Source: Fidelibacterota bacterium (GTDB taxonomy: Bacteria; Fidelibacterota; SORT01). From it: a stretch of 64,000 nt of DNA. Location: the NCBI GenBank assembly GCA_022571215.1, contig JACZYG010000012.1, positions 1 through 64,000 of the forward strand, read 5' to 3'. Position numbers and translations under genes: made by a program. This document shows, in pieces, positions 1 to 6,957 of the stretch (the stretch's first letter is position 1; every line of letters starts with the position of its first letter). Under the pieces are notes generated by a model. That model did no database searches and was not told the origin of the DNA. It worked only from the letters and a program-made list of their open reading frames with translations.

Positions 1-1
1 G

Positions 2-532
2 CCTTCTTTCAGCACATTCAGGAGCGAGCATGTAGAGGAACTCGCGCTGGATGTGAAGGAGGGATTACTAAGTTGGGAGGAAGCCCATAAAATCTATGCG
101 GATTCGTTATACGAGCTCAAGGAGTTCGGAAATTCCGAAGGCGATTACAGAGCGTTAGTAGTCGCGAATGTGAGAGATGTAATACCGTATTTACGACTTG
201 CGGAATTGCTTCTGCAAAAAGGATTACTCGAGGAGGCATACGAACTCTTGGAACTATCGACCAAAATAAGCTCTTCACAATTCGCAATGAAATGGATGGG
301 TTCTATTCTCCTGGGGAACGATCTTCCCGGTGATGCAATTCACTTTTTACTGAAGGCGGATGAAATGGAGCCTTTTGAAAAAGACGTGCTTTATAATTTG
401 ACAGTCGCGTATATAGAAACAGGCAGGCTTGAAGAGGCGAAAGAGTCTTTTAAAAAGCTCTATTCGTTAGACAGGCAATATCCCGGCGTTATTAGCCTTG
501 CTGAACGGATAAGGAGCGCGGCCGGTGAATAA
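2..532 (+). CDS. TPR-repeat protein, C-terminal part (5' end outside window)
   Basis: The reading frame is open from the first bases of the window, so the gene starts upstream. The GTG at 53 is an internal codon rather than a convincing start, as no Shine-Dalgarno sequence precedes it. The visible ~176 residues are helical, with at least two tetratricopeptide-like units in the last 100 residues (around LRLAELLLQKGLLEEAYELL and YNLTVAYIETGRLEEAKESF). Such repeats act as protein-protein scaffolds. No catalytic motif is visible in this part, so the function of the full protein cannot be read. In related bacteria TPR tails of this kind follow an SGNH/GDSL hydrolase or a glycosyltransferase domain, but that is a guess. 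It ends 41 bp before a tRNA-Arg gene. Confidence 0.7.
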   Translation, partial: PSFSTFRSEHVEELALDVKEGLLSWEEAHKIYADSLYELKEFGNSEGDYRALVVANVRDVIPYLRLAELLLQKGLLEEAYELLELSTKISSSQFAMKWMGSILLGNDLPGDAIHFLLKADEMEPFEKDVLYNLTVAYIETGRLEEAKESFKKLYSLDRQYPGVISLAERIRSAAGE

Positions 533-573
533 ATTGTTGGAAATAGTCCGGGCGGTTTTTATATTATCGGCAC

Positions 574-647
574 GCGCCCGTGGCTCAATTGGATAGAGTG
601 CGTGGCTACGGACCACGAGGTTGGAGGTTCGAGTCCTCCCGGGCGTA
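574..647 (+). tRNA. tRNA-Arg (anticodon ACG)
   Basis: A full cloverleaf can be drawn. The 7-bp acceptor stem is 574-580 with 640-646, with a terminal G-U. The D arm starts GCTC. The anticodon stem CGTGG/CCACG encloses loop CTACGGA, which gives anticodon ACG. The T stem GGAGG/CCTCC has loop TTCGAGT, and the discriminator base is A647. No CCA is encoded. An ACG anticodon is the standard substrate of the A34-to-inosine deaminase TadA, whose gene is the next one downstream. Confidence 0.97.
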
Positions 648-718
648 CTTTTTATCTATTCTGCGGCAACAATCTGTTGAAGAGACTCAAAACATCTAAT
701 AATACGAACAGAGAATAA

Positions 719-1201
719 TTGAATATAATCGAAATACATCAACGATGGATGTTGCACGCGATTCGAGAGGCGGAATCCGCTTTAGATGAAGGGGAAGTGC
801 CCGTAGGAGCCGTTATCGTCAAAGACGGCACGATAATAGCGCGAGGACATAACAGGAGGGAAGCGCTCACCGACCCAACGGCTCACGCCGAAATCCTTGC
901 TATAACATCAGCCGCAGATCATCTCGGAGATTGGCGACTGAAAGGATGCACACTCTATGTAACTCTCGAACCCTGTCCGATGTGCGCGGGCGCTGCTGTG
1001 AATTCCAAACTCGGTCAGATAGTGTTCGGAGCGAGAGACGCAGACGTCGGCTCATGCGGCACGGTACACAATATCGCAACGGATAATAATGCAATTCATA
1101 AGATAAGCGTTCTGCCGGGCATACTTGAACACGACAGTAAATTACTGCTGACCAAGTTTTTTAATTCTGTAAGAAAAAAGAAAAAACCGAAATCTGCGTA
1201 A
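719..1201 (+). CDS. tadA: tRNA-specific adenosine deaminase TadA
   Basis: This 160-residue cytidine-deaminase-fold enzyme converts A34 of tRNA-Arg(ACG) to inosine so that one tRNA can read CGU, CGC and CGA. The zinc site is complete: His56 and catalytic Glu58 in TAHAEI, and Cys86 and Cys89 in EPCPMCAGA. The motif GEVPVGAVIV and the length are typical of TadA and distinguish it from guanine or cytosine deaminases. The start is taken as TTG 719, preceded by an AGAG sequence. The in-frame ATG 749 has no ribosome-binding site and would cut into the first helix. The gene follows its own substrate tRNA gene by 71 bp, possibly on one transcript. Confidence 0.95.
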   Translation: MNIIEIHQRWMLHAIREAESALDEGEVPVGAVIVKDGTIIARGHNRREALTDPTAHAEILAITSAADHLGDWRLKGCTLYVTLEPCPMCAGAAVNSKLGQIVFGARDADVGSCGTVHNIATDNNAIHKISVLPGILEHDSKLLLTKFFNSVRKKKKPKSA

Positions 1202-1249
1202 AAGAGATAGTTCACTGTTTTCGTGTCTTTCGGCTCGTATTATGGATTC

Positions 1250-1323
1250 GTGGTAGTCAGGACTTGTCCTGACACCTTAGAAATGGTTATACGGTCATCC
1301 CGAAGCTTCGGGATGACTCGCAC
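1250..1323. repeat. Composite palindromic repeat, family A, copy 1
   Basis: Two hairpins are joined by a ~20-nt linker. The left one is GTCAGGAC-TT-GTCCTGAC (1256-1273) inside GTGGTAG...ACC. The right one is a perfect 24-bp palindrome (1294-1317, arms GTCATCCCGAAG and its complement) followed by TCGCAC. The outer ends, GTGG.AGTC and GACTCGCAC, are imperfect inverted repeats of each other. The same architecture recurs at 4293-4362 and, in degraded form, at 1569-1677. It lies in the 217-bp gap between tadA and tRNA-Ser, which holds no gene. Confidence 0.8.
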
Positions 1324-1418
1324 AATCGGCTTACGGATGCTGCGATCTCGCAGATAGTGAAATAGTCGCAACTTTTTGTTTGATACGATTCGGTTAATTG
1401 TTTATCTTATTTTCAGTA

Positions 1419-1505
1419 GGAGAGGTGGCAGAGCCTGGCTGAACGCGCGCGATTCGAAATCGTGTTTACCGCAAGGTAACGGGGGTTCGAATCCCTCCCT
1501 CTCCG
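1419..1505 (+). tRNA. tRNA-Ser (anticodon CGA)
   Basis: This is an 87-nt class II tRNA with a long variable arm. Acceptor stem GGAGAGG pairs with CCTCTCC (1498-1504), and the discriminator is G1505. The anticodon stem CGCGA/TCGTG encloses loop TTCGAAA, giving anticodon CGA for UCG codons. The variable arm hairpin is around TACCGCAAGGTA. The T arm GGGGGTTCGAATCCCTC is canonical. No CCA is encoded. Confidence 0.97.
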
Positions 1506-1514
1506 CACAGACTC

Positions 1515-1561
1515 GTCATTGCGAGGAAACCGTCAGCCGACGGATGGTGAAGCAATCTCGG
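1515..1561 (+). repeat. Dispersed palindromic repeat, family B, copy 1
   Basis: The element starts GTCATTGCGAGGAA, has a variable centre with hairpin CCGTC-AGC-CGACGG, and ends GAAGCAATCTCGG. Related copies lie at 20227-20279 (reverse), 17642-17673 (degraded) and 22443-22482 (reverse). This motif style is a common intergenic repeat in several bacterial phyla. It carries no open reading frame. Confidence 0.75.
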
Positions 1562-1568
1562 TCTTTAG

Positions 1569-1677
1569 GTGGCAGTCATGGCTTACCATGACGCATCTAA
1601 TTAATCATTAAGGGCTGTCAAGGCAAGCCCTAACCCGTACCATGATCGTAACGATCAGGATAAAACCTGACCCGCAT
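1569..1677. repeat. Composite palindromic repeat, family A, degraded copy
   Basis: The left unit starts GTGGCAGTC and has hairpin GTCATGG-CTTA-CCATGAC (1575-1592). A middle degenerate unit has AGGGCT (1611-1616) facing AGCCCT (1626-1631). The right unit is ATCAGGATAAAACCTGAC followed by CCGCAT, an eroded version of the right unit at 4339-4362. It lies directly after a family B repeat and upstream of the promoter of the RND operon. Confidence 0.65.
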
Positions 1678-1714
1678 CATTTTTGAATTTAAAATAATAA
1701 ATGAAGAAAAAAGA

Positions 1715-1743
1715 TTGACACCTAAGATGACTGGTCATCTAAT
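1715..1743 (+). promoter_or_regulatory. Sigma70-type promoter of the RND operon
   Basis: TTGACA (1715-1720), a 17-bp spacer, then TCTAAT (1738-1743): a 6/6 and 5/6 match to the housekeeping consensus. It lies about 50 bp upstream of the ORF at 1791 and 190 bp upstream of the RND gene. The spacer is filled by the palindrome at 1725-1740. Confidence 0.65.
1725..1740. promoter_or_regulatory. Operator-like palindrome within the promoter spacer
   Basis: AGATGAC-TG-GTCATCT has perfect 7-bp arms with a 2-bp centre, between the -35 and -10 boxes. The size, TGAC..GTCA core and position suit a TetR-family repressor site that would block RNA polymerase. No regulator gene is present beside it. The assignment to TetR is inference; the palindrome is seen directly. 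Confidence 0.5.
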
Positions 1744-1790
1744 TACAACGTTATTAAATATTTAAATAGAAATTAAGGAGACTGAAACAA

Positions 1791-1931
1791 ATGGTTAGCA
1801 AACAGAATATGAAGATGATCGGTTTATCACTGGAGATACAGCGAATCAAACCGCTTGAATCTATGACTATATCAGTAATAAATTCCGTGATTCTATTTAT
1901 GCCGAAAACATTGCGAAACGGAGTTGAATAA
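1791..1931 (+). CDS. Possible 46-residue small protein or remnant of a decayed gene
   Basis: ATG 1791 follows an AAGGAG Shine-Dalgarno (1775-1780) at 10 bp. The 46-codon frame ends in TAA at 1929-1931, sharing its last base with the ATG of the RND gene, so translation could be coupled. The peptide (starts MVSKQNMKMIGLSLEIQR) has no recognised domain. A competing reading is decay. The +2 frame from 1799 reads through 19 codons of natural-looking protein, one TGA at 1856, then 22 more codons to 1927. The region could therefore be the remains of an older gene, for instance the missing regulator. I cannot choose between the two readings. Confidence 0.3.
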   Translation: MVSKQNMKMIGLSLEIQRIKPLESMTISVINSVILFMPKTLRNGVE

Positions 1932-4258
1932 TGAGCGAAGAGAACAGAAAACTAAGTAAATTCGACAGCAAAGTGGTTAATTACAGCAGGTGGGTAATCA
2001 AATGGCGCTGGCTGATAATTCTAACGACTTTTCTCATTGCCGGGGTCAGCGCGAGCGGCGGAAGATTCCTGGTGTTTGATACGAATTACAGGGTTTTCTT
2101 CGGCGACGACAATCCACAGCTTGCCGATTTTGAGCAACTCCAAAATATCTATACGAAAAACGATAATATCATAGTCATCTTAGAACCGAGCGACGGTGAA
2201 GTTTTCACCGGAAAAACTCTCGATGCGGTTGAATGGCTGACCGGTGAGGCATGGAAAGTGCCTTACGCAATTCGGGTGGACGCGATAACCAATTTTCAAC
2301 ACATCCGGGCAGAGGGAGATGAACTTATAGTCGAAGATCTGGTCTACGATGCGCTGAATATGTCTCAGGAACAACTTGATTATGCAAGAGAAACGGCTGT
2401 TAAGGATCCCTTATTGCTCAATCGGCTGATTTCTAGCAAGGCTCATGTAACAGGTGTGAACATTACTTTGCAGCTGCCAGGAGAATCTATCTTTGAGGTG
2501 CCTGAGTCGGTAGAATATGCTCGCGGACTCGCGACACAATTGGAAGAGACTTATCCCCATATTCGCACATACCTGACAGGTACGGCGATGCTGAATAATG
2601 CCTTCACCGAAGCGGGATTAAAAGATATCCAAACACTTATTCCGCTGATGTATCTCCTAATAATTATCACCATGATAATTCTGCTGCGGTCATTTAGCGG
2701 AACTCTTGCGGCATTGTTGGTCATAGGACTATCAGCGGCAACGGCAATGGGTCTTGCCGGATGGGCAGGGATTGGATTGACTCCGCCGTCGGCAACCGCT
2801 CCTACGATGATACTGACGCTGGCGGTTGCGGACAGTATTCATATACTCATGATATTTTTACGGGAAATGCGTCACGGCATGAACAAATCAGACGCTCTTG
2901 CGGAGAGTCTGCGATTGAATTTTATGCCGGTATTTCTGACGAGTGTTACAACGGTTATCGGTTTTCTCAGCTTGAATTTCAGCGATGTTCCACCACTACA
3001 TGATCTTGGAAATATAGCTTCGACCGGAATTGTGGCGGCGTATGTCTATTCGATACTCTTCCTGCCGGCAATGATCTCTGTTCTTCCCTTTAAAGTTAAA
3101 TTGAGAGATCAGGAAAAGCTGCAATTCATGGACAGGTTTGCTGATTTTGTAATTAAAAATTCAAAATTATTGTTGGCCGGTTCCGTCATCTTGATCATCA
3201 TACTCGCGTCATTTATCACGCGTAACGAGTTGAACGATCAGTTCGTGGAATATTTCGATGAGAGTATCAAGTTCCGGACTGATACGGATTTTACCATCGA
3301 TAATCTCACGGGAGTTTATCAGATCGAGCATTCACTCGGAGCAGGTGAGAGCGGAGGCATAAGTAATCCGGCTTATCTAAACAAGCTGGAGGATTTCGCA
3401 AACTGGTATCGTGAGCAGGATGGAGTCATACAGGTTTACACCGTTAGCGAAATAATGAAACGACTTAACAGAAGTATGCATGGTGACGATGAAGAGTGGT
3501 ATAGGATACCCGAAAGTCGTGAATTAGCCGCGCAATATCTGCTTCTCTATGAGATGTCATTGCCGTACGGATTGGACCTCAACAATCAGATAAATGTGGA
3601 TAAATCAGCGACTCGTCTGACAGCCACATTCGATGATGTGACATCAAAAGAGATGAGGGAGATGTCCGATAAGGGATCTGCCTGGCTGAGAGAAAACGCG
3701 CCCGAATATATGTTTTATCCCGGCTCGGGTATGGCAGTAATGTTCTCCTATATATCGGGCAGAAATATTGACAGCATGCTTAAGGGAACTTCTTTCGCGT
3801 TGATCCTGATCTCGTTTTCGCTCATAATAGCTCTCCGAAGTTTTAAATTCGGATTAATAAGTCTCATCCCGAATATAGTGCCAGCTCTGATGGCTTTTGG
3901 AGTTTGGGGACTTTTGGTCGGCGAAGTCGGATTTGCTCTTGCAATCGTTACAAGCATGAGTTTGGGTATTGTCGTTGACGATACCGTCCACTTCCTATCA
4001 AAGTATTTACGGGCGCGCAGAGAGAAAAATTTGAGTACGGAGGAAGCGATCCGATATGCGTTTTCATCTGTCGGAACGGCGCTGCTTGTAACAACACTCA
4101 TTCTTATCGCAGGCTTTGCGGTTCTTTCACTCTCCTCCTTCAAGGTCAATGCGGGAATGGGACAACTGACTGCGATAACTATCGCATTTGCGCTGCTGAT
4201 AGATTTTGTCATGCTGCCGCCTGTGATAATGCTTTTTTCAAAAAAGGAAAATAATTAG
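1931..4258 (+). CDS. RND-superfamily (MMPL-type) inner-membrane transporter
   Basis: At 775 residues this is a two-repeat RND permease. Each half has one transmembrane helix, a large periplasmic loop, then a five-helix bundle. Helices are visible around residues 24-44, 235-385, 407-427 and 620-770. The second bundle carries the acidic pair in VVDDTVHFLSKYL, typical of the proton-coupled MMPL/HpnN class; the first has VADSIHILMIF at the equivalent place. It lacks the size of AcrB-type drug pumps and resembles exporters that move lipids or other hydrophobic molecules to the outer membrane. Genes for a LolA-like periplasmic protein and an outer-membrane protein follow, the usual set for this class. 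The substrate is unknown. A promoter with operator-like palindrome lies upstream. Confidence 0.85.
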   Translation: MSEENRKLSKFDSKVVNYSRWVIKWRWLIILTTFLIAGVSASGGRFLVFDTNYRVFFGDDNPQLADFEQLQNIYTKNDNIIVILEPSDGEVFTGKTLDAVEWLTGEAWKVPYAIRVDAITNFQHIRAEGDELIVEDLVYDALNMSQEQLDYARETAVKDPLLLNRLISSKAHVTGVNITLQLPGESIFEVPESVEYARGLATQLEETYPHIRTYLTGTAMLNNAFTEAGLKDIQTLIPLMYLLIIITMIILLRSFSGTLAALLVIGLSAATAMGLAGWAGIGLTPPSATAPTMILTLAVADSIHILMIFLREMRHGMNKSDALAESLRLNFMPVFLTSVTTVIGFLSLNFSDVPPLHDLGNIASTGIVAAYVYSILFLPAMISVLPFKVKLRDQEKLQFMDRFADFVIKNSKLLLAGSVILIIILASFITRNELNDQFVEYFDESIKFRTDTDFTIDNLTGVYQIEHSLGAGESGGISNPAYLNKLEDFANWYREQDGVIQVYTVSEIMKRLNRSMHGDDEEWYRIPESRELAAQYLLLYEMSLPYGLDLNNQINVDKSATRLTATFDDVTSKEMREMSDKGSAWLRENAPEYMFYPGSGMAVMFSYISGRNIDSMLKGTSFALILISFSLIIALRSFKFGLISLIPNIVPALMAFGVWGLLVGEVGFALAIVTSMSLGIVVDDTVHFLSKYLRARREKNLSTEEAIRYAFSSVGTALLVTTLILIAGFAVLSLSSFKVNAGMGQLTAITIAFALLIDFVMLPPVIMLFSKKENN

Positions 4259-4260
4259 TA

Positions 4261-4400
4261 TAAATATAAACGATTCATATGGAGAAAAATGCGTGGCAGT
4301 CAGGACTTGTCCTGACGCCGTTTGGGGTAGGTCTCGCGGTCAGGATAAATCCTGACTCGCACTTACTGTAAATATAAACGATTCAATGGAGAAGAATAAA
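4261..4400 (+). repeat. Duplicated 5' leader flanking a family A repeat
   Basis: A 17-bp segment, TAAATATAAACGATTCA, occurs at 4261-4277 and again at 4369-4385. Each copy is followed by an ATGGAGAA Shine-Dalgarno region (4279-4286 and 4386-4393). Between them sits a family A palindromic repeat (4293-4362). The downstream copy serves the LolA-like gene. The upstream copy places an SD before ATG 4289, opening an 8-codon frame that ends at a TGA within the repeat. Confidence 0.7.
4293..4362. repeat. Composite palindromic repeat, family A, copy 2
   Basis: The left unit is GTGGCA followed by GTCAGGAC-TT-GTCCTGAC (4299-4316) and GCC. A ~22-nt linker follows. The right unit is GTCAGGAT-AA-ATCCTGAC (4339-4356) and TCGCAC. 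Same order and outer ends as the copy at 1250-1323, but the right hairpin has entirely different arm bases that still pair. Confidence 0.8.
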
Positions 4401-5228
4401 ATGAAACAAAGAATAACAAAGATTCTACCAAGAGCAGTTCTTGCATCACTCTTCCTGTTAAATATGGAAACGATGTACGCGCAATCTGCTGACGAAGATA
4501 AATCCGACGACCCTGTGGCATACGGTCTTGCCATAGCCGTGGAAACGGAGAAAAGAGACACCGGATTCGGTGATTTCACGGCAGAGCTTACGATGATACT
4601 TAAAAACCGGCACGGAGAGACGAGCGAGCGATATATCCGTTCCAGGACATTGGAAGTAATTGGAGATGGAGACAAGACACTCTCTATCTTCGATAAACCT
4701 AGAGATGTAAAAGGCACAGCATTTCTTTCGTTCAGCCACAAAGAAGGGGCGGACGACCAATGGCTTTATCTGCCTGCGCTCAAAAGGGTAAAAAAAATAT
4801 CTTCAAATAATAAATCGGGACCTTTCATGGGAAGCGAATTCGCTTTTGAAGACCTTTCCTCTCAGGAAGTCGAGAAGTATACTTATAGATATGTCGGCGA
4901 TGATGTCCTTGACGGTATCAATTGTTTTATGTTGGAACGCGATCCCGTCGACCCGAAATCCGGTTACACGGTACAGATTGTCTGGATTGATAAGGAAGAG
5001 TACATACCTCGTAAAATAGATTTTTACGATAGGAAATCTTCGCTATTGAAAACTCTTACGTTTTCAAATTATAAGCAGTATCTCGATAAATATTGGCGCG
5101 CAAGTGAGATGAATATGATCAACCATCAGACAGGTAAAAGCACCCGGTTGGAATGGAGAGAATTCAAATTCGCGACAGGCTTAACAGATAGAGACTTCGA
5201 TAAGAACAGTCTGAAGCGCGCACGGTAG
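4401..5228 (+). CDS. Periplasmic LolA-like outer-membrane lipoprotein-sorting protein
   Basis: About 275 residues, with a cleavable signal peptide (MKQRITKILPRAVLASLFLL...AQS). The rest fits the LolA/LppX-like fold found beside MMPL-type RND pumps: motifs WLYLPALKRVKKI and GSEFAFEDL, then KYTYRYVGDD and a C-terminal TRLEWREFKFATGLTDRDF. It probably carries a hydrophobic ligand through the periplasm for the transporter encoded upstream. The start is taken at ATG 4401 because GGAGAA (4388-4393) is well spaced for it. ATG 4386 would add MEKNK and has no SD. Lipoproteins themselves are only one possible cargo, and the family name should not be read as proof of function. Confidence 0.8.
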   Translation: MKQRITKILPRAVLASLFLLNMETMYAQSADEDKSDDPVAYGLAIAVETEKRDTGFGDFTAELTMILKNRHGETSERYIRSRTLEVIGDGDKTLSIFDKPRDVKGTAFLSFSHKEGADDQWLYLPALKRVKKISSNNKSGPFMGSEFAFEDLSSQEVEKYTYRYVGDDVLDGINCFMLERDPVDPKSGYTVQIVWIDKEEYIPRKIDFYDRKSSLLKTLTFSNYKQYLDKYWRASEMNMINHQTGKSTRLEWREFKFATGLTDRDFDKNSLKRAR

Positions 5229-5232
5229 ATTA

Positions 5233-6453
5233 TTGTTCTATCCGTTTAAATGGTACGCCATACTTGCTATTACCGTTTTTCCTTCATACTTGACAGCTGG
5301 GGAAATTTCAGGTAATATTTCGGTGGAAACCCGTCTATTTCCCCAATCAGCTCTCTCGGAAGTGCAGGGAGGGAATAATCTCTCCCTTGCATTTCAACCT
5401 GAATACTATCTCGAATGGAGTGGTGGTTATCAAAGTTTTACATTCGTTCCATATTATAGAATTGACCAAGCCGACGATAAACGAACACACTTCGATCTCA
5501 GAGAACTACAGTGGCAGTATATCGCCCGGAGATGGGAATTTAGAGCCGGGTATCGGAGAGTATTCTGGGGCGTTATAGAGACTTACCATTTAGTGGATGT
5601 GATAAACCAGACCGATCTGGTTGAAAATATCGATTTTGAGGATAAACTCGGTCAGCCTATGTTGAATCTGGCAATCATCAACGACTGGGGTACTATTGAT
5701 CTATTTTTACTCTTGGGATTCAGGGAGCGGACGTTCGCCGGTGAAGAAGGACGGCTCCGTTTTCCATTGAGAATAGACACGAAAAAGGCGCTATATGAAT
5801 CAGGTGACGAAGAAAAACATATAGATTTTGCTGTCAGATATGAACATTCTCTAAGCATTTGGGATATAGGTATTTCCCATTTTATCGGCACGAACAGAGA
5901 ACCTTCGTTTCAGTTAGGATTTGACGAAAATAATTCTCTACGCTTCACCGATGCGGGTGATCCGATACTCGTTCCTTTCTATGACCAGATAAATCAGACA
6001 AGTCTCGATCTTCAAGGAACAGCTGAAAGTGGATTACTCTTTAAATTGGAAGCTCTGACCCGCAAAGGCATTCCGGATCGTTTCTTTGCGGTATCAGGCG
6101 GATTGGAATACACTTTTTACGGCATAAAAGACTCTAACACGGATATGGGTATCTTGCTTGAATACCACTATGACGACAGAGATTCAGCTGCCACTACACC
6201 GTTTCAGGATGATCTCTTCATCGGAACACGGATCGCTCTGAACGATGTGCAGAGTACCGACCTTCTCGTGGGGGCTATAATTGATATTAACACAGGGGGT
6301 AGCGCGTTGGTTCTCGAATCAACACGAAGAATCGGAGAGAGCTGGAAACTCGAAGTGCAAATTAGAGGTTTTGTAAATGCGAATGAGTCAGACCCTATAT
6401 ACGGTTTCCGAAAAGATGATATGCTCCAGATAGAGTTATTTAAATACTTTTAG
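5233..6453 (+). CDS. Outer-membrane beta-barrel-like protein of the RND operon
   Basis: This 406-residue protein begins 5 bp after the LolA-like gene with a TTG start. A signal peptide (FKWYAILAITVFPSYLTAG) is followed by many alternating hydrophobic/aromatic beta strands ending in ELFKYF, a terminal aromatic typical of outer-membrane barrels. Third member of the RND / LolA-like / outer-membrane trio, it probably forms the exit or acceptor in the outer membrane. It resembles the DUF1302-type proteins seen in equivalent operons, but I cannot confirm the family. No ATG lies near the 5' end, so the TTG start is fairly sure. Confidence 0.65.
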   Translation: MFYPFKWYAILAITVFPSYLTAGEISGNISVETRLFPQSALSEVQGGNNLSLAFQPEYYLEWSGGYQSFTFVPYYRIDQADDKRTHFDLRELQWQYIARRWEFRAGYRRVFWGVIETYHLVDVINQTDLVENIDFEDKLGQPMLNLAIINDWGTIDLFLLLGFRERTFAGEEGRLRFPLRIDTKKALYESGDEEKHIDFAVRYEHSLSIWDIGISHFIGTNREPSFQLGFDENNSLRFTDAGDPILVPFYDQINQTSLDLQGTAESGLLFKLEALTRKGIPDRFFAVSGGLEYTFYGIKDSNTDMGILLEYHYDDRDSAATTPFQDDLFIGTRIALNDVQSTDLLVGAIIDINTGGSALVLESTRRIGESWKLEVQIRGFVNANESDPIYGFRKDDMLQIELFKYF

Positions 6454-6504
6454 TCAGTAAGTTGCCCGTCTGAATAATTATCTCGTTTATATTGTAAAAA
6501 AAGC

Positions 6505-6533
6505 TTTACACCCTGAAATTTATCGTATATATT
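6505..6533 (+). promoter_or_regulatory. Promoter of groES-groEL
   Basis: TTTACA (6505-6510), a 17-bp spacer and TATATT (6528-6533): 5/6 and 5/6 to the sigma70 consensus. It lies 91 bp upstream of groES. The CIRCE-like element begins 11 bp after the -10 box, near the expected transcription start. Confidence 0.65.
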
Positions 6534-6544
6534 AAGAGGCTGTA

Positions 6545-6571
6545 ATGGCAAACTCACTTGGTGAGTGCTAA
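6545..6571 (+). promoter_or_regulatory. Degenerate CIRCE (HrcA operator) element
   Basis: The right half GAGTGCTAA (6563-6571) is a perfect CIRCE arm. After the canonical 9-bp spacer, the left half ATGGCAAAC matches TTAGCACTC at only 5 of 9 positions. Overlapping it is a shorter perfect palindrome, ACTCAC-TTG-GTGAGT (6552-6566). The location just downstream of the groES promoter supports heat-shock control by HrcA, though with a weakened site. hrcA itself is not in the window. Confidence 0.6.
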
Positions 6572-6624
6572 AAGACAGAAACTAATAATAAACATATACT
6601 TAAAGTAACAACGGAGAACAAAAA

Positions 6625-6915
6625 ATGGCATTAAAAATCAAACCTTTAGCAGACAGGGTTGTAGTTCAGGCTGATGAAGCTGAAGATAAGAGTGAGGGTG
6701 GAATAATATTGCCGGATACGGCGCAAGAAAAGCCTCAAAAAGGAACCATTATAGCTATTGGAGCGGGAAGAATTTCAGATAATGGCGAACTCATAAAGCC
6801 GGAAGTCAAGGTCGGCGATAAGGTACTTTACGGTAAATATTCAGGTAATGAGATCAGCGTCGGTGGTGTTGAATACCTCATTATGCGAGAAAGCGATATT
6901 CTTGCGGTAGTATAA
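6625..6915 (+). CDS. groES: Co-chaperonin GroES
   Basis: At 96 residues this is the usual length for the 10-kDa lid of the GroEL folding chamber. Recognisable segments are [11 protein letters not shown], the mobile-loop region [35 protein letters not shown] and the C-terminal [12 protein letters not shown]. The gene is preceded by GGAGAAC and ATG 6625, and followed 42 bp later by groEL. It is co-transcribed from the promoter at 6505-6533 and probably repressed through the CIRCE-like site. Confidence 0.97.
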   Translation: MALKIKPLADRVVVQADEAEDKSEGGIILPDTAQEKPQKGTIIAIGAGRISDNGELIKPEVKVGDKVLYGKYSGNEISVGGVEYLIMRESDILAVV

Positions 6916-6957
6916 ACAACATCGAATGATATTTTTAAAACAGGAGAATAGATAAAA

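Noticed and set aside
1294-1317. 24-bp palindrome considered as an intrinsic terminator for tadA
   Set aside because: It has no T-run on either side, and similar palindromes recur as part of a dispersed repeat, so repeat identity explains it better.
1376-1591. Open frame of 71 codons across the tRNA-Ser gene
   Set aside because: It covers a complete tRNA-Ser(CGA) and part of a repeat. The frame is a by-product of the tRNA and has no SD.
3748-4212. 154-codon minus-strand frame inside the RND gene
   Set aside because: It is antisense to a conserved transmembrane bundle, with serine/isoleucine-rich composition typical of a shadow frame and no SD.
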